A stretch of 64,000 nt of DNA from Vombatus ursinus (taxonomy: Eukaryota; Chordata; Mammalia; Diprotodontia; Vombatidae): positions 833,071 through 897,070 of the forward strand of contig NW_020944311.1 of assembly GCF_900497805.2 (NCBI RefSeq), in the 5' to 3' direction. The notes under the pieces are model-generated. The model saw only the letters and a list, made by a program, of their open reading frames with translations. It did no database searches and had not been told where the DNA came from. Position numbers and translations under genes: made by a program. Positions 45,598 to 56,092 of the stretch are shown here, piece by piece. Position 1 is the first letter of the stretch, and each line of letters opens with the position of its first letter.

Positions 45598-45855
45598 AGG
45601 ACAGCTAGGTGGTGCAGTGGATAGAGCACTGGGCTTAGAATCAGAAAGACTCATCTTCATAAATTCAAATCTGGCCTCAGACATTTACTAGCTAGTGACC
45701 CTGGGCAGTCACATCACCCTGCTTGCCTCATTTTTCTCACCTGTAAAATGAGTTGGAGAAGGAAATGGCAAAGTACTCCAATGTTTTTACTAAGAAAACC
45801 CCAAATGGGGTCACAAAGAGTCGGACATGTCTGAAATGACTGAACAGCAACAACG
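45598..45855 (+). mobile_element. SINE with RTE-type tail (RTESINE-like)
   Basis: GGACAGCTAGGTGGTGCAGT and GGATAGAGCACTGGGCTTAG form the head. GAGAAGGAAATGGCAAAGTA, AAGAAAACCCCAAATGGGGT and CAAAGAGTCGGACATGTCTG form the tail, ending in an AACAGCAACAACG run. Confidence 0.9.
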
Positions 45856-46029
45856 ATTAATTAATCATTTTTGATAACTACATGTTAAGTTCTGTTGTTT
45901 CTACCCTGCAAGTACTATCAATCCCCCTAAATCTGGCATTCTGGGACAATGCTCACTCTACCCGAGATACAACTCGGAATACAAAACAATTTGAGGTGGG
46001 GGAAAACACTAATGACTAGAGGGGTTCAA
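45856..46029. other. Unrecognised stretch
   Basis: This may be the continuation of the antisense L1 (GATTAATTAATCATTTTTGA), but it is too diverged to assign. Confidence 0.35.
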
Positions 46030-46165
46030 GAAAGGCTTTCATATAAGAGCCTGTACTGGGCACTGGCCATCCAAGGACGGAGGATACAGGCCCTGTCCTT
46101 AAGGAACTTACAATCTAATAATGGGTTGGGGGAAGGAGAGAGGAAGACAAGTACATAAACAGTTC
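46030..46165 (-). mobile_element. L2 3'-end fragment, antisense
   Basis: CCAAGGACGGAGGATACAGG, CCTGTCCTTAAGGAACTTAC and AATCTAATAATGGGTTGGGG match the inverted L2 end. It is diverged. Confidence 0.55.
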
Positions 46166-46842
46166 CTCAAAGAAGGCAAAAGAACTCACCTAGTAAGAAG
46201 ATATTCATAGATAACTAGAATATATGATAATACATGATAATATCTCAGAGATGAAAAACAAAGAATTTTCTGAGGTCAGAGTAGGAGGAAATATTGTCAC
46301 TGCCAGAGTAGGGCACTTTTTAGTCAACTGCTCTAACTGGGGTCATTAAAAACAAAATTCCAATGCTTCCTTCCTCCTGCCCCCACATTTTGCCCACTTT
46401 TCTCAACAATCAATTTTTCATTTGTCCAAAACAAACTAGTAAAGCTTCCAAAATGCTGGAGAAATGAGCCCAGATTTAAAACACGCAGACAAGTGATTTT
46501 GCAAAAAGGTCCCATTGATGCCCCAATGACTGGCACCAAGGCGGCCAAGAGCCATTGCCCCCAACTTCCACACTTGGGTCCAAATCAGCCAGAATGCCAG
46601 GCAGATAATGGAGATATGGTTTTCTCCTCATTGTTGAGCTGCCAGAGAAAGAAAAAAAAAGTTCTTTTAAAACCTCAACTCAGAATTTTAATTAAATTGT
46701 AGCCTGTGGCATAGTAGAAAGACATTAAAACCCAATGTGGTGTCACGTGGTGTATTGGATGGGTTCCCATCTCAGACTAGCTGGAGCTGATATAATTAAA
46801 TGTCTCTGTGGCAAACGGACTGCTCCAGCAGTTGAGCAGAAT
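46166..46842. other. Unrecognised stretch
   Basis: I recognise no family. Frames at 46333-46548 (minus) and 46493-46702 (plus) lack domains. Confidence 0.4.
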
Positions 46843-46904
46843 TGTTCTCACCTTAGGTTTGGTTTCTTTCTCATCTCCCACCCTAAACTGTCACACCCCA
46901 CTTG
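46843..46904 (+). repeat. Left arm of a 62-bp inverted repeat
   Basis: TGTTCTCACCTTAGGTTTGG and the rest of the arm match the reverse complement of 50271-50332 with about three mismatches in 62. Confidence 0.85.
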
Positions 46905-47359
46905 TGATTGACTTTTAGCATTCACATGCTTTGAATGGAGACTCCTGAGGATAATGGTGGCATTGAAGCATCAGAAGGCCACACACAGTCTTTCCTCACC
47001 CTGTCTCATCCCATGGCCCTTTATATTAGAGACCATCAGGGGCTTTGAGTGAATTGTACCATGGGTCAGTTAGAAGCACTTCCAGACTTAGGAAGCTGGA
47101 GAGGATTGATTTTGGTAGGAGAGAAGTAGTTTCTGCAGTTTATGTTCCCACAGTTTCAATGACTACTTCTGGGCAGACGACTTCCAAAAGGTCTTTCTCC
47201 AGCCTTGACCTCTTTCAGAGTTCCAGTCTAATACTTTCAAATGCCTGCTATACAGCTATGACAGCATGGCCCATGGCCACCCTCAAACTCAGCATATTTG
47301 AAAACAAGCAATATCCTTCTCTGCACTTCCCTAAGTCAACTATGTGTTTCTGATACTGT
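46905..47359. other. Unrecognised stretch
   Basis: I found no repeat family. A 102-residue plus-strand frame at 47045-47353 has no known domain. Confidence 0.4.
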
Positions 47360-47515
47360 GTGGTCATAGGTAAATCATTTCAACTTTTTGAACTTCACTT
47401 TCTCCATCTGTAAAATGGGGGTAATAATGCTTGTAAGTACCTCTTTACAGGGCTACTTGAGGAACAAATGAAATAACATGCTTAAGGTGCTTTGTAAACC
47501 TTAAATTGCTATTTT
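47360..47515 (+). mobile_element. MIR, sense
   Basis: TCATAGGTAAATCATTTCAA, TTCTCCATCTGTAAAATGGG, GGTAATAATGCTTGTAAGTA and GGTGCTTTGTAAACCTTAAA follow the MIR order. Confidence 0.75.
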
Positions 47516-48111
47516 AAACTAATAATTAATAGTTAATAAGCAATTATTATTTGTTTAATTGAATTGTGCTTGTATGTTTCTACAAAGAACTTGCTATGGC
47601 CCTCCAAATTACTTCAGTCTCTACTCTGGTATTTGGTGATTTTAACAAAAAGTGGGAAAAGGTGAGGATGGGGAGAAATATATGAGAAAGCACGCTTGAG
47701 GAAGAAGGAATGAGAGAAGCCAAAAGCTTATAGATTACCCAGAAGCATCATGCCTCTCTATCAAGAACACTTTTCTTCAAAAAAAAAAAAAAAGGTTCGC
47801 AGGTGCTGGGCATGGAGAGTAACAAAAAATGCCACAAAGAATGAGATAGATGATAATCAGACAGACAAGCAAAAACTTGTTATCAGTGTGGAAGTTATCT
47901 CTAATTTAGCTGGCTGTGTACAAGCAGATCACTTACTTATCAGAATTAAGATCAGAATTTATGTTTAAAAAGAAGAAGAAGAAAGAACAATAGTGAGAAA
48001 AGTATATGGTGAGCAATTGAAACAATTGAAGGCTGAATTACTTAAACCAGTCTAGCCTTTAGGAACTACCGTTGGGAGTAGAGGCCAGAGTATTTGCTCC
48101 TCCCGGGTCAG
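47516..48111. other. Unrecognised stretch before the second HAL1-like copy
   Basis: This is AT-rich sequence with a poly(A) at 47780-47793. No family was assigned. No target-site duplication could be matched to the right end of the HAL1-like copy. Confidence 0.4.
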
Positions 48112-48193
48112 GCTTGGGACAGTACATTCTCCACATTGGAAGCAGACTCTTACCTTGACAAAGAGTTTAAAACTCAAGTAATTGACCGGGATC

Positions 48194-49256
48194 ATGAGTA
48201 AGCAGCGCAAAAAGAATCAGACTATATTACCTTACTTTGGTGACAAAGAAGATCGAAACATACAACCAGAAGAAGACAACAAAGTCAAAGCTCCTACATC
48301 CAAAGCCTCCAAGAAAAATATGAATCAGTCCCAAGCCTTGGAAGAGCTCAAAACAGATTTTGAGAAGCAAGTAAGAGAAGTAGAGGAAAAACTGAGAGTG
48401 ATGCAAGAAAATTATGAAAAACAAGTCAACAGCTTGCTAAAGGAGACCCAAAAAAATACTGAAGAAAATAACACCTTAAAAAATAGCCTAACCCAAATGG
48501 CAAAAGAGGTCCAAAAAGCCAATGAGGAGAATACCCTAAAAAGCAAAATTGGCCAAATGGAAAAGGAAGTCCAAAAGCTTACTGAAGAAAATACTTCCTT
48601 AAAAATTAGAATAGAGCAATTGGAAGCTAGTGACTTTATAAGAAATCAAGACACTATAAAATAAATCCAAAGGAATGAAAAATTAGAAAACAATGTGAAA
48701 TATCTCATTGGAAAAACAACTGACCTGGAAAATAGATCCAGGAGAGAGAATTTAAAAATTACTGGACTGTCTGAAAGCCATGATCAAAAAAAGAGCCATC
48801 ATCTTTCAAGAAATTATCCAGGAAAACTGGCCTGATATTTTAGAACCAGAGGGCAAAATAGAAATGGAAAGAATCCACCGATCTCCTCCCGAAAGAGATC
48901 CCCATAGGAAAACTCCTAGGAATATTGTAGCCAAATTCTAGAGTTCCCGGGTCAAGGAGAAAATATTACAAGCAGCCAGAAAGAAATAATTCAAGTATTG
49001 TGGAAACACAATCAGAATAACACAAGATTTAGCAGCTTCTACATTCAGGGACCACAGGGCATGGAATATAATATTCTGGAGGGCAAGGGAGATAGGACTA
49101 CAACCAAGAATCACCTACCCAGCAAAACTGAGTATAATCCTTCAGGGGAAAAAATGGTCATTCAGTGAAATAGAGGACTTTCAAGCATTCTTGATGAAAA
49201 GACCAGAGCTGAATAGAAAATTTGATTTTCTAATACAAGACTCAAGTGGAACATGA
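48194..49256 (+). pseudogene. HAL1-like ORF1, copy 2
   Basis: The first frame is open for about 156 residues from MSKQRKKNQTILPYFGDKED through the coiled coil to NQDTIK, then stops at TAA 48662-48664, exactly where copy 1 stops. Downstream frames continue NEKLENNVKYLIG, DLENRSRRENLKITGL (RNA-binding domain) and the C-terminal region to YPAKLSIILQG and QAFLMKRPELN, with two or more further breaks (a short loss after KKS near 48795, and TAG at about 48939). The intact protein would be an L1 ORF1p of roughly 350 residues that trimerises and coats RNA. Confidence 0.88.
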
Positions 49257-49389
49257 AGAGGTAAACAGGAAAGAGAAATCATAAGAGACTTATTAAGGTT
49301 GAACTGTTTACATTCCTGCATGGAAAGATGATATTTGTAACTCATGAGACCTTGTCATTATTAGGGTAGTTGGAGGGAAAAAATTATAT

Positions 49390-49394
49390 GTATG

Positions 49395-49438
<44 letters not shown>
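49390..49438 (+). repeat. (TA)n(GA)n microsatellite in the HAL1-like 3' UTR
   Basis: About twelve TA units then twelve GA units occupy the position of the GATA repeat in copy 1. Confidence 0.95.
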
Positions 49439-50270
49439 TAGAGGGCACAGGGTGAGTTGATCTGGAGAATAAAATTAAGGGGTGAGAGAGGATTATACTA
49501 GGAGAAGGAGAAAGGGAGAGGTAGAATGGGGTAAATTATCTCACAAAAAAACAGAAAAGAAAAGGCTCTTACAGTAGAGGGGAAACAGGGGAAGGTGAGA
49601 GGGAATGAGTGAATCTTATTCTCATAGGATTTGACTTAAGGAGAGAATAACATACACACTCAATTGGGTGTGGAAATCTGTCTTACCCTACAGGAAAATA
49701 GGGGGGGAAGGAGACAAGAGAGTAGGGGGATGATAGGAGAGAAGATTGGGAAAGGGGGTAATCATAAACACATACTTCTGAGGAGGGACAGGGTCAAAAG
49801 ACAGAATAAGTGGGGGGACAGGATAAGATTAAGGGAAATAGAGTTAGTTTTTCACAGCATGTCTACTATGGAAGTGTTTTGCATAACTGCACATGTATAA
49901 CCTATATTGAGTTGCTTGCCTTTTCAATGAAGGTGGGTGGGGAGGGAGGAAGGGAGAAAATTTGGAACCCAAAGTTTTAAAAACACATGTTTAAAAAATA
50001 TATTTTCACATGCAACTGGGAAATAAGAAATACAGGAAATGAGGTATGGAAATCTATCCTGCCCTACAGGAAAATAGAAGGGGAAGGGGATAAGAGAAGG
50101 GGTGGAGAGATAGAAGGGAAGGCAGACTAGGGGAAGGGGTATTCAGAATGCATGCCATCTTGGGGTGGGGGGAGGGGTGAGATGAGGTGAAAATTTGGAA
50201 CTCAAAATCTTGTGGAAGTAAATGTTGAAAACTAAAAATAAATAAATCTATTAAAAAAAATTCCACCCCG

Positions 50271-50332
50271 CAAGTGGGGTGTGACAATTTATGGTGGGGG
50301 ATGAGAAAGAAACCAAACCTAAGGTGAGAACA
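50271..50332 (-). repeat. Right arm of a 62-bp inverted repeat
   Basis: This is the reverse complement of 46843-46904 with about three mismatches. It starts ten bases after the HAL1-like copy ends. Confidence 0.85.
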
Positions 50333-50341
50333 GTTTGAAAT

Positions 50342-50425
50342 CTGTCAGTCAACTAGTAATTTACTAAGCACCTACTATGTACCAGTCACCATGCTAAGTG
50401 CTAAAGATACTAAGAACCAATCAGC
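50342..50425 (-). mobile_element. L2 3'-end fragment, antisense
   Basis: AATTTACTAAGCACCTACTA, TGTACCAGTCACCATGCTAA and GTGCTAAAGATACTAAGAAC form the inverted L2 terminus. Confidence 0.7.
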
Positions 50426-51099
50426 CATTTCACCTTTCATCTTGACTCAGACCAGCTCTGATGGTAAAACAGGCCAAGCTTGGCCTCCTAGAGGTGGTGA
50501 CAGTTCTCTCCAAGAGTACTAGATTACTTGGGCAGTACTACAGCTTTTATGCTGCCATTCAGCAATGGCTGTTACCATAATGTCAACCAATTATTCTGAT
50601 GGATATAGTTGCTGCTGTCATGCTAGTGGTCAATGCCAATCTTTCAAATCACAAGGTCACCTACTTAAGGAAAGGAAGCACAAAATGGGGGCAGGAAGCC
50701 CATTTCAGACTCGGGCAGGACATGTGTTCATGGCCACATGGAGCCAGGTAAGAAGGTGGTCATCCCTTCTCCCACCTGACTCTTGAGACAAAGCTTGAAA
50801 TATTCTTCACACTTCACAGTTGGAAAGGATGAGAAATTCAAAGAGCCTAGTAACTTGCTTTTATATTTCCCCTAAGTCATCAGCTCTTCTAGCTCAGCAA
50901 CTAATTAGAAGACTCTTCATCATATATTGCAAGCCCTTCTCTGAGGAGCCACACATGACCAGAAACTGTAAGCCCCTCCCTCCAAAAGCTTCTATGAGAT
51001 CAACTGGAACCAAGCAGGGAATATCTACGCTTGCTACAAGGAATAGCCTCTCTAGGCCAGTTCACCCACATTATACAAGCAACTGAAAACCAAAAATGG
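50426..51099. other. Unrecognised stretch, possibly partly RTE
   Basis: No motif is clear. The RTE match becomes readable only after about 51100. Confidence 0.35.
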
Positions 51100-51282
51100 G
51101 AAATGGACAATAGAAATGACATCAATATCAACTACAATAATTGAATACAGAACTTTAACTGATATAAATTAATTTCTACAAGAAAACCAAAAGAGCCTAG
51201 AAGACATCTTAGTCAACGGACATCTGATTTCACCAAATAGAGAGGTATGGCTGCCAAAGACAACATTGGGTTAGAATACAAA

Positions 51283-51299
51283 CTCATTTATAAATTCTT
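51283..51299 (+). repeat. Left 17-bp target-site duplication of a SINE
   Basis: CTCATTTATAAATTCTT occurs identically at 51450-51466. Confidence 0.93.
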
Positions 51300-51449
51300 T
51301 TATTATTCCTTCTTTGTGAGGCATTTGGGGTTAAGTGATTTGCCCAGAGTCACACAGCTAGTGAGTGTTATGTGTGTGAGACCAAATTTGAACTCAGGTC
51401 CTCCTGATTCCAGGGCTGGTGCTTTATCCACTGCGTCACTTAGCTGCCC
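51300..51449 (-). mobile_element. Short tRNA-derived SINE, antisense, inserted in RTE
   Basis: Read inverted it contains GGTTAAGTGATTTGCCCAGA, GTCACACAGCTAGTGAGTGT, TTGAACTCAGGTCCTCCTGA and the head ending CACTTAGCTGCCC. A perfect 17-bp target-site duplication brackets it. It is the same short type as 36347-36474. Confidence 0.92.
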
Positions 51450-51466
51450 CTCATTTATAAATTCTT
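51450..51466 (+). repeat. Right 17-bp target-site duplication of a SINE
   Basis: This is the second, identical copy of CTCATTTATAAATTCTT. Confidence 0.93.
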
Positions 51467-52584
51467 ACAAAGGATGACAGATCTAATAAAACTGAGAGGA
51501 GCAATGGAGGCTAAAATCAATTTAAAGGAAGCTTGGCAAAAGATCCAGTTAAGTAAAGTCATCCTAAGGGCATTCAAGAAGGACTGCAAACAAAAGAAAA
51601 ATGGAAAAGATTTGCAAAAAAAAAACATTTCAACAAACTGTTTTTTTCTATCAAGGACAATGGAAATATTATACTTGGACCCTAACATCAATGTACCTAA
51701 AGTGTTTATACAGGACATAGAAATGACTCAAAAAAGACCAAAAATAGGAAAAGCAATTGAATCAGACCAAGAATATACAGAGGAAATCCATACTGGAGGT
51801 GCTACAATTGTGAGAACGTTGGGGGAGAAATACAAATGTATCTGAAAGAGGACAAGATACCAAGATGTGAGGAAAACATCTTAGACCTTATTAATATCCA
51901 AAGAGGTGAACAAGAGAACATTAGTTATTACTGACCTACCTGCCTAATATCTTATGTGTACACAATCTTCATGAGAATCATCCATAAAGGACATCCTTTA
52001 CATGGGCATCAATGGGAAATAAACAAGCTTTTGCAAAAAAAAAAAAAAGTCAACAATGGGACTCATCTTTGCCATTTTACAAGTTAGATATATGAATAGA
52101 GAATGTAAGATCCCACTGTGCCAACTCTTTGCTGATTGTGAAAAAGCATTTGATTAAGTAGAACAAAAGGCCACCCTATAGGTCCTTTTACAATAAGATG
52201 TCTCCCATCCCCAAGATCATTCAAGATTCCTTGGAAGATATAACAGAAGTGCCCCTGGTTAATGTCCACATGATAACAAACATCAGGGATGGCATAGAAC
52301 AGGGACAGATGTGGGCTCCTCAATGATCAGTGATGGAGCAGATTCAACAGAGTCCATGGCACACAGGGATGCCTTGTGGAGAGTGAAGGCCTCCAGATGT
52401 TCCTGTGTACAAATGACACTGTGATAATTGTTTCAACCCCCAGAACACTGCAGAGTCTCTAGGAAGAGCCCTGTAGTCACTAAAAGGAGCTTGACCTGGC
52501 CATCCACACAGGGAAGAAAAAGGAGACAAATTATGACTATTGTTTTTATTTCAGCATGTATGTGGATAGAGACCCTAGAAAGCA

Positions 52585-52800
52585 GGGGTTCTTAACTTGG
52601 GGCCACAGATAGATTTTAGGGCATCTATGACCCTGGATGAGAAAAAAAAATTGACATCTTCATTTTCCCCAGCTTCTAACTGAAATTGAGTATTTCTTTC
52701 CATTATAATTTTTTTTCCCTAAAAATCAAGACTGTGGGAAGAGTTTTACCAGACTATGAAAAGGATCCAGGGAATAAAAAGGTAAAGAGACCCTCCTATA
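52585..52800 (+). repeat. Dispersed repeat, GGTTCTTAAC type (name not recalled)
   Basis: GGGGTTCTTAACTTGGGGCC opens it, and ACTGAAATTGAGTATTTCTT, TTACCAGACTATGAAAAGGA and ATAAAAAGGTAAAGAGACCC follow. It is the sense form of the family also seen at 26005-26150 and 63905-64000. Confidence 0.5.
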
Positions 52801-52929
52801 AAGATTATAACATATATTTTTGAATTATGTATATGTATATTACTCTAAATCAGTTCCTACAAAGCTCCCCTGTTTCTCTGTATCCCTGGCATTTATCATT
52901 CATCAAAAGATTTTAGAGTTGGAAGGGGC

Positions 52930-53340
52930 TTCAGTAGCCATTCCATTCCATTCACACACCACAATTTGTCCAGCCATTCCCTAATCAATGGACACCTACT
53001 TTGTTTTGGGTTTTTATCACAAAGAGTTCTCCTATTAATATTTTGGGATATTTGGGACATTTCTTTCTGTTTTTGATTTCCTTGAGTTAATATAGTAACT
53101 AGTGAAATCCCTAGCTATGAATTTTGATATGAATAGTGATTTTCCTTGTTAAATTTCAAATCATTTTCCAGAATAGTTGAACCAATCAATCTACAGCTTC
53201 ACCAATATTATATTAGCCCCTCTAATATTGGCTATTTCTATTTTTTATCACCTTTGCCTTTGGATATAAAGTGAAATCTCACAGTTACCTTTATTTGCAT
53301 TAGTGATTTAGAGTTTAAAAAATATGGCCATTGATAATTT
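52930..53340 (-). mobile_element. Old L1 3' part, antisense
   Basis: CCACAATTTGTCCAGCCATT, CCCTAATCAATGGACACCTA, ATCATTTTCCAGAATAGTTG and AGTGAAATCTCACAGTTACC form the inverted ORF2 C-terminus. The young L1 at 53381 inserted directly at its right side. Confidence 0.75.
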
Positions 53341-53363
53341 GTATTATGGCAAGAACAACTTGT

Positions 53364-53380
53364 AAAACTCTACACAAGGA
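53364..53380 (+). repeat. Left 17-bp target-site duplication of L1
   Basis: AAAACTCTACACAAGGA recurs without change at 54146-54162. Confidence 0.95.
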
Positions 53381-54145
53381 AATGATTCAACCATTTTGGA
53401 GAGCAATTTGCAGCTATGCCCAAAAGGCTATAAAACTGTGCATACCCTTTGATCCAGCAATTGCACTTCTAGGTCTGTATCCCAAAGAGATCATAAAAAT
53501 GGGAAAAAGACCCACATGTACAAAAATATTTATAGCAGCTCTTTCTGTGGTGGCCAAGAATTGGAAATTGAGGGGATGCCCATCCATTGGGGAATGGCTG
53601 AAGAAGCTGAGGTATGAGTGTAACGGAATACTATTGTGCTATAAGAAATGATGAACAGGCTGACTTCAGAAAAACCTGGAAGGACTTGTATGGTCTGATG
53701 CTGAGTGAAGTGAGCTGAACCAGGAGAACGTTGTACACAGTAACAGCCACGTTGTACAATGAGTAATAGTGATAAACTTAACCCTTCTCATCAATACAAG
53801 GATCTAAGACATCTCCAAAGGCCTCATGATGGAAAAGCTATCCACATCCAAAGAAAGCACTATGGAGTTTGAATGCAGATCGAAGAATACTATTTGCTAT
53901 TTTTTTTCTTTCTGTTGTATTGTGTTTCCTCTTTCTGGTGGTTCCTCCTATTGGTTCTAATTCTTCCTCACAACATCACTAATGTGAAAATGTGTTTAAT
54001 AGGAATGTATATGTATAGCCTATATGAGATTGCGCACCATCTTAGGGAAGGGGGGGGAGAGGGAGGGGGAGAAAAATTTAAAACTCAAAAACTTATGGAA
54101 GTGATTATTGATAAATGAAAGTAAATTAATAAAAAGTAAAAAAAT
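53381..54145 (+). mobile_element. Short young L1, 5' truncated (765 bases)
   Basis: It begins AATGATTCAACCATTTTGG in the ORF2 C-terminus, runs through the 3' UTR with a G-rich run (54045-54069) and ends in an A-rich tail. Target-site duplications are perfect, so it is among the most recent insertions in the window. Confidence 0.95.
53388..53771 (+). pseudogene. L1 ORF2 C-terminal remnant
   Basis: The frame reads MIQPFWRAICSYAQKAIKLC through KNWKLRGCPSIGEWLKKLRY. It is disturbed by a small loss near 53613 (GGTATGAGTG, elsewhere GGTATATGAATG) and then follows the standard ORF2 end to about 53771. The catalytic domains were never copied. Confidence 0.85.
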
Positions 54146-54162
54146 AAAACTCTACACAAGGA
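54146..54162 (+). repeat. Right 17-bp target-site duplication of L1
   Basis: AAAACTCTACACAAGGA directly follows the tail. Confidence 0.95.
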
Positions 54163-54179
54163 TCTGATGTGAATGTGTA

Positions 54180-54335
54180 GTCAGGTAGGCAGTCAACAAA
54201 CATTTATTAAGTGCTTACTATGTGCCAGACACTATGCCAAGTGCTGTACAAATACAAGCAGAAAGAAAGATTGTCCCATCATAAAGGGCAGGGAAATTCT
54301 GCATTCTTACATTATAATGAGGAAATACAGCCTAT
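54180..54335 (-). mobile_element. L2 3'-end fragment, antisense
   Basis: CAACAAACATTTATTAAGTG, CTTACTATGTGCCAGACACT and AATGCCAAGTG-like text form the inverted end. Confidence 0.82.
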
Positions 54336-55429
54336 AAAAGGAAGGTGAAAGCCAGGACAGGGCAGAAAAGAAGGTTCCCAGCCAGGAGAACGATGGGAAA
54401 GTCCAGAGGAGGGCAGCCTGGTGGGAAACAAAGGGAAACAAAGGCTGGCCTGGCCACCCTCCTTCGGTGGAGGTTCTGGGAGGAACTCTCTACCCTCTAA
54501 GCAGATAGAGGGGCCCCAGGGGCAGAGGGGACTTCAGAGGTGGGAATTTGTGAGTTCCAGGGCAGAAGCATCCTCCATGGTGCATGATGAGGAAGTTGAA
54601 AGGGACGGAGCCTCCTTCAAACCCACTGCAACCATCTAGTGATAACTCGAGTTCTAGTGGATCCATTCCCAGAGGCATTTCAAATTCCACCCCACAGAGG
54701 CCGCAATGACCCCGGAGCAGGCCTCAGAGGACTGAATTCAAATTCCAATCAACTCTCCAGGAGTTATTTTAAAATACCTATTGCTTATTACTGTTACCTT
54801 GACAACCAAGACTCTGAAAGCCTCCTCTATTTTAGTTGTATTCCAATGCCAGGGACATCAGGGCATCCAAGAGGTAAAGTTACATGTTTGACTTCTCCAT
54901 TCACAATGATGTAACTGGTAAATCTGATGCAAAGTAGTTTCTCGCCTCCAACCACAACCCTAACAGCGGTCATAAGCCAAGAATGAGAATCAAGGAGTGG
55001 CAAGAATGGTGACTGAGAAACTGCACATTGGCTAGCACGTCACTAGACATAAAATATCGTCAACCTGGGTTCCTATGTGATCCAAAACCTTTCCAGAAGA
55101 AGTAGAACAAGATATCATCGAAGAAACATACAATAGGAGGTAGGCAGTCACAATAACCAGTGAGCAACTCTCGCCCATCCTTCTAATCCATCTGCAGCAC
55201 AAAGTCTGCCCAGCACCGGCCCCTCTCTCAGCACTGTGGAAGCTCTGAAAGACTGGGTGATCCAGGAGGTAGGGCAAGGCTGGTCGTCTCCAAGGTTACA
55301 TTTGACACACGACTCTACAGATCCAGTCTCCAGGACCTCCTTGGAACTTCCCAGTTAACTCCACTGGGAACCCAATTACCTATTGGAGAAATGGACTCAG
55401 ACACACAATGTACATGGGGATTGTACAAA
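54336..55429. other. Unrecognised stretch (1.1 kb)
   Basis: No family was named. It contains a 25-base exact match (54714-54738) to the HAL1-like 5' UTR at 9466-9490. Frames on both strands lack domains. Confidence 0.4.
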
Positions 55430-55826
55430 CCCAGAAGATAGTACGGAAAGCTTTGTAAGTCAAATTGGCAAATAAATGATGAAACAGACAGTTTCTGAGG
55501 AAACTTCTATGAACTAATGCAGAGCATAGACAGCAGAATTTATATAATACATTAAAGAGAAAAATAACTTTAAAAGACTTTCAAACTCTGATCAATAAGC
55601 TGATAAACCATGAGTCCAAAATAATAATGGTTAACATTTATATAGTGGTTTATGGTTTGCAAAATACTTTATAAATATTGCTTTGTTTTATCTTCACAAC
55701 AATCCTGAGAGGTAGGTGCTATTATTATGCCCATTTTACAGATGTGGGAACTGAGGCATGCAGAGGTTAAATAACTTTCCCAAGGTCACACAGCCAGTAA
55801 GTGTGTGGCCAGATTTGAATTCAGGT

Positions 55827-55840
55827 CTTCCTGACTCTGG
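55827..55840 (+). repeat. Left target-site duplication of a SINE
   Basis: CTTCCTGACTCTGG recurs with one change as CTTTCTGACTCTGG at 56079-56092. Confidence 0.85.
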
Positions 55841-56078
55841 TAGCTAGGTGGCACAGTGGACAGTGCTGGGCCTGGAGTCAGGAAGACATGAGTTCAAATC
55901 CAGTCACAGACACTTCCTAGCTATGTGACCCTGGGCAAGTCACATCACCCTGTTTGCCTCAGTCTCCTCATCTGTAAATTGAGCTGGAGAAGGAAATGGC
56001 AAACCATTTCAGTATCTCTGCCAAGAAAACCCCAAATGGGGTCCCAAAGAGTCGGACACCACTGAACAACAACAACGA
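55841..56078 (+). mobile_element. SINE with RTE-type tail, inside a MIR
   Basis: TAGCTAGGTGGCACAGTGGA is the head, CTATGTGACCCTGGGCAAGT the body, GAGAAGGAAATGGCAAACCA and AAAGAGTCGGACACCACTGA the tail, ending AACAACAACAACG. It is flanked by a 14-bp direct repeat with one mismatch. Confidence 0.92.
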
Positions 56079-56092
56079 CTTTCTGACTCTGG
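56079..56092 (+). repeat. Right target-site duplication of a SINE
   Basis: This is CTTTCTGACTCTGG, the second copy. Confidence 0.85.

Larger units (their letters stand above)
48112..50260 (+). mobile_element. HAL1-like LINE, copy 2 (5' truncated)
   Basis: It starts at GCTTGGGACAGTACATTCTC, matching 9911 onward in copy 1, so most of the 5' UTR is missing. ORF1 (48194-49256), a 1-kb 3' UTR with the same two tail modules, and an A-rich end near 50238-50260 follow. No ORF2 is present. Overall similarity to copy 1 is high, with small length differences in homopolymers and in the microsatellite. Confidence 0.88.
51100..52545 (+). mobile_element. Old RTE-clade LINE (reverse transcriptase), with a SINE inside
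   Basis: After a linker region the translated text shows a degraded YRP block (NISYY, then PTCLISYVYTIFMRII), then FADCEKAFD at about 52126-52152 (usually D..KAFD), then a GIRQG-like block (GMA with NRDRCGLLN) and LCTNDTVIIVSTP (the YADD block, usually FADDIVL). The order is right for an RTE reverse transcriptase. Many stops and shifts exist. The SINE at 51300-51449 and a poly(A)-like run at 52036-52049 interrupt it. Confidence 0.72.

Noticed and set aside
54421-54639. Frames around 54421-54914 as a small gene
   Set aside because: Frames on both strands overlap, with no domain and no conserved start context. Composition explains them.
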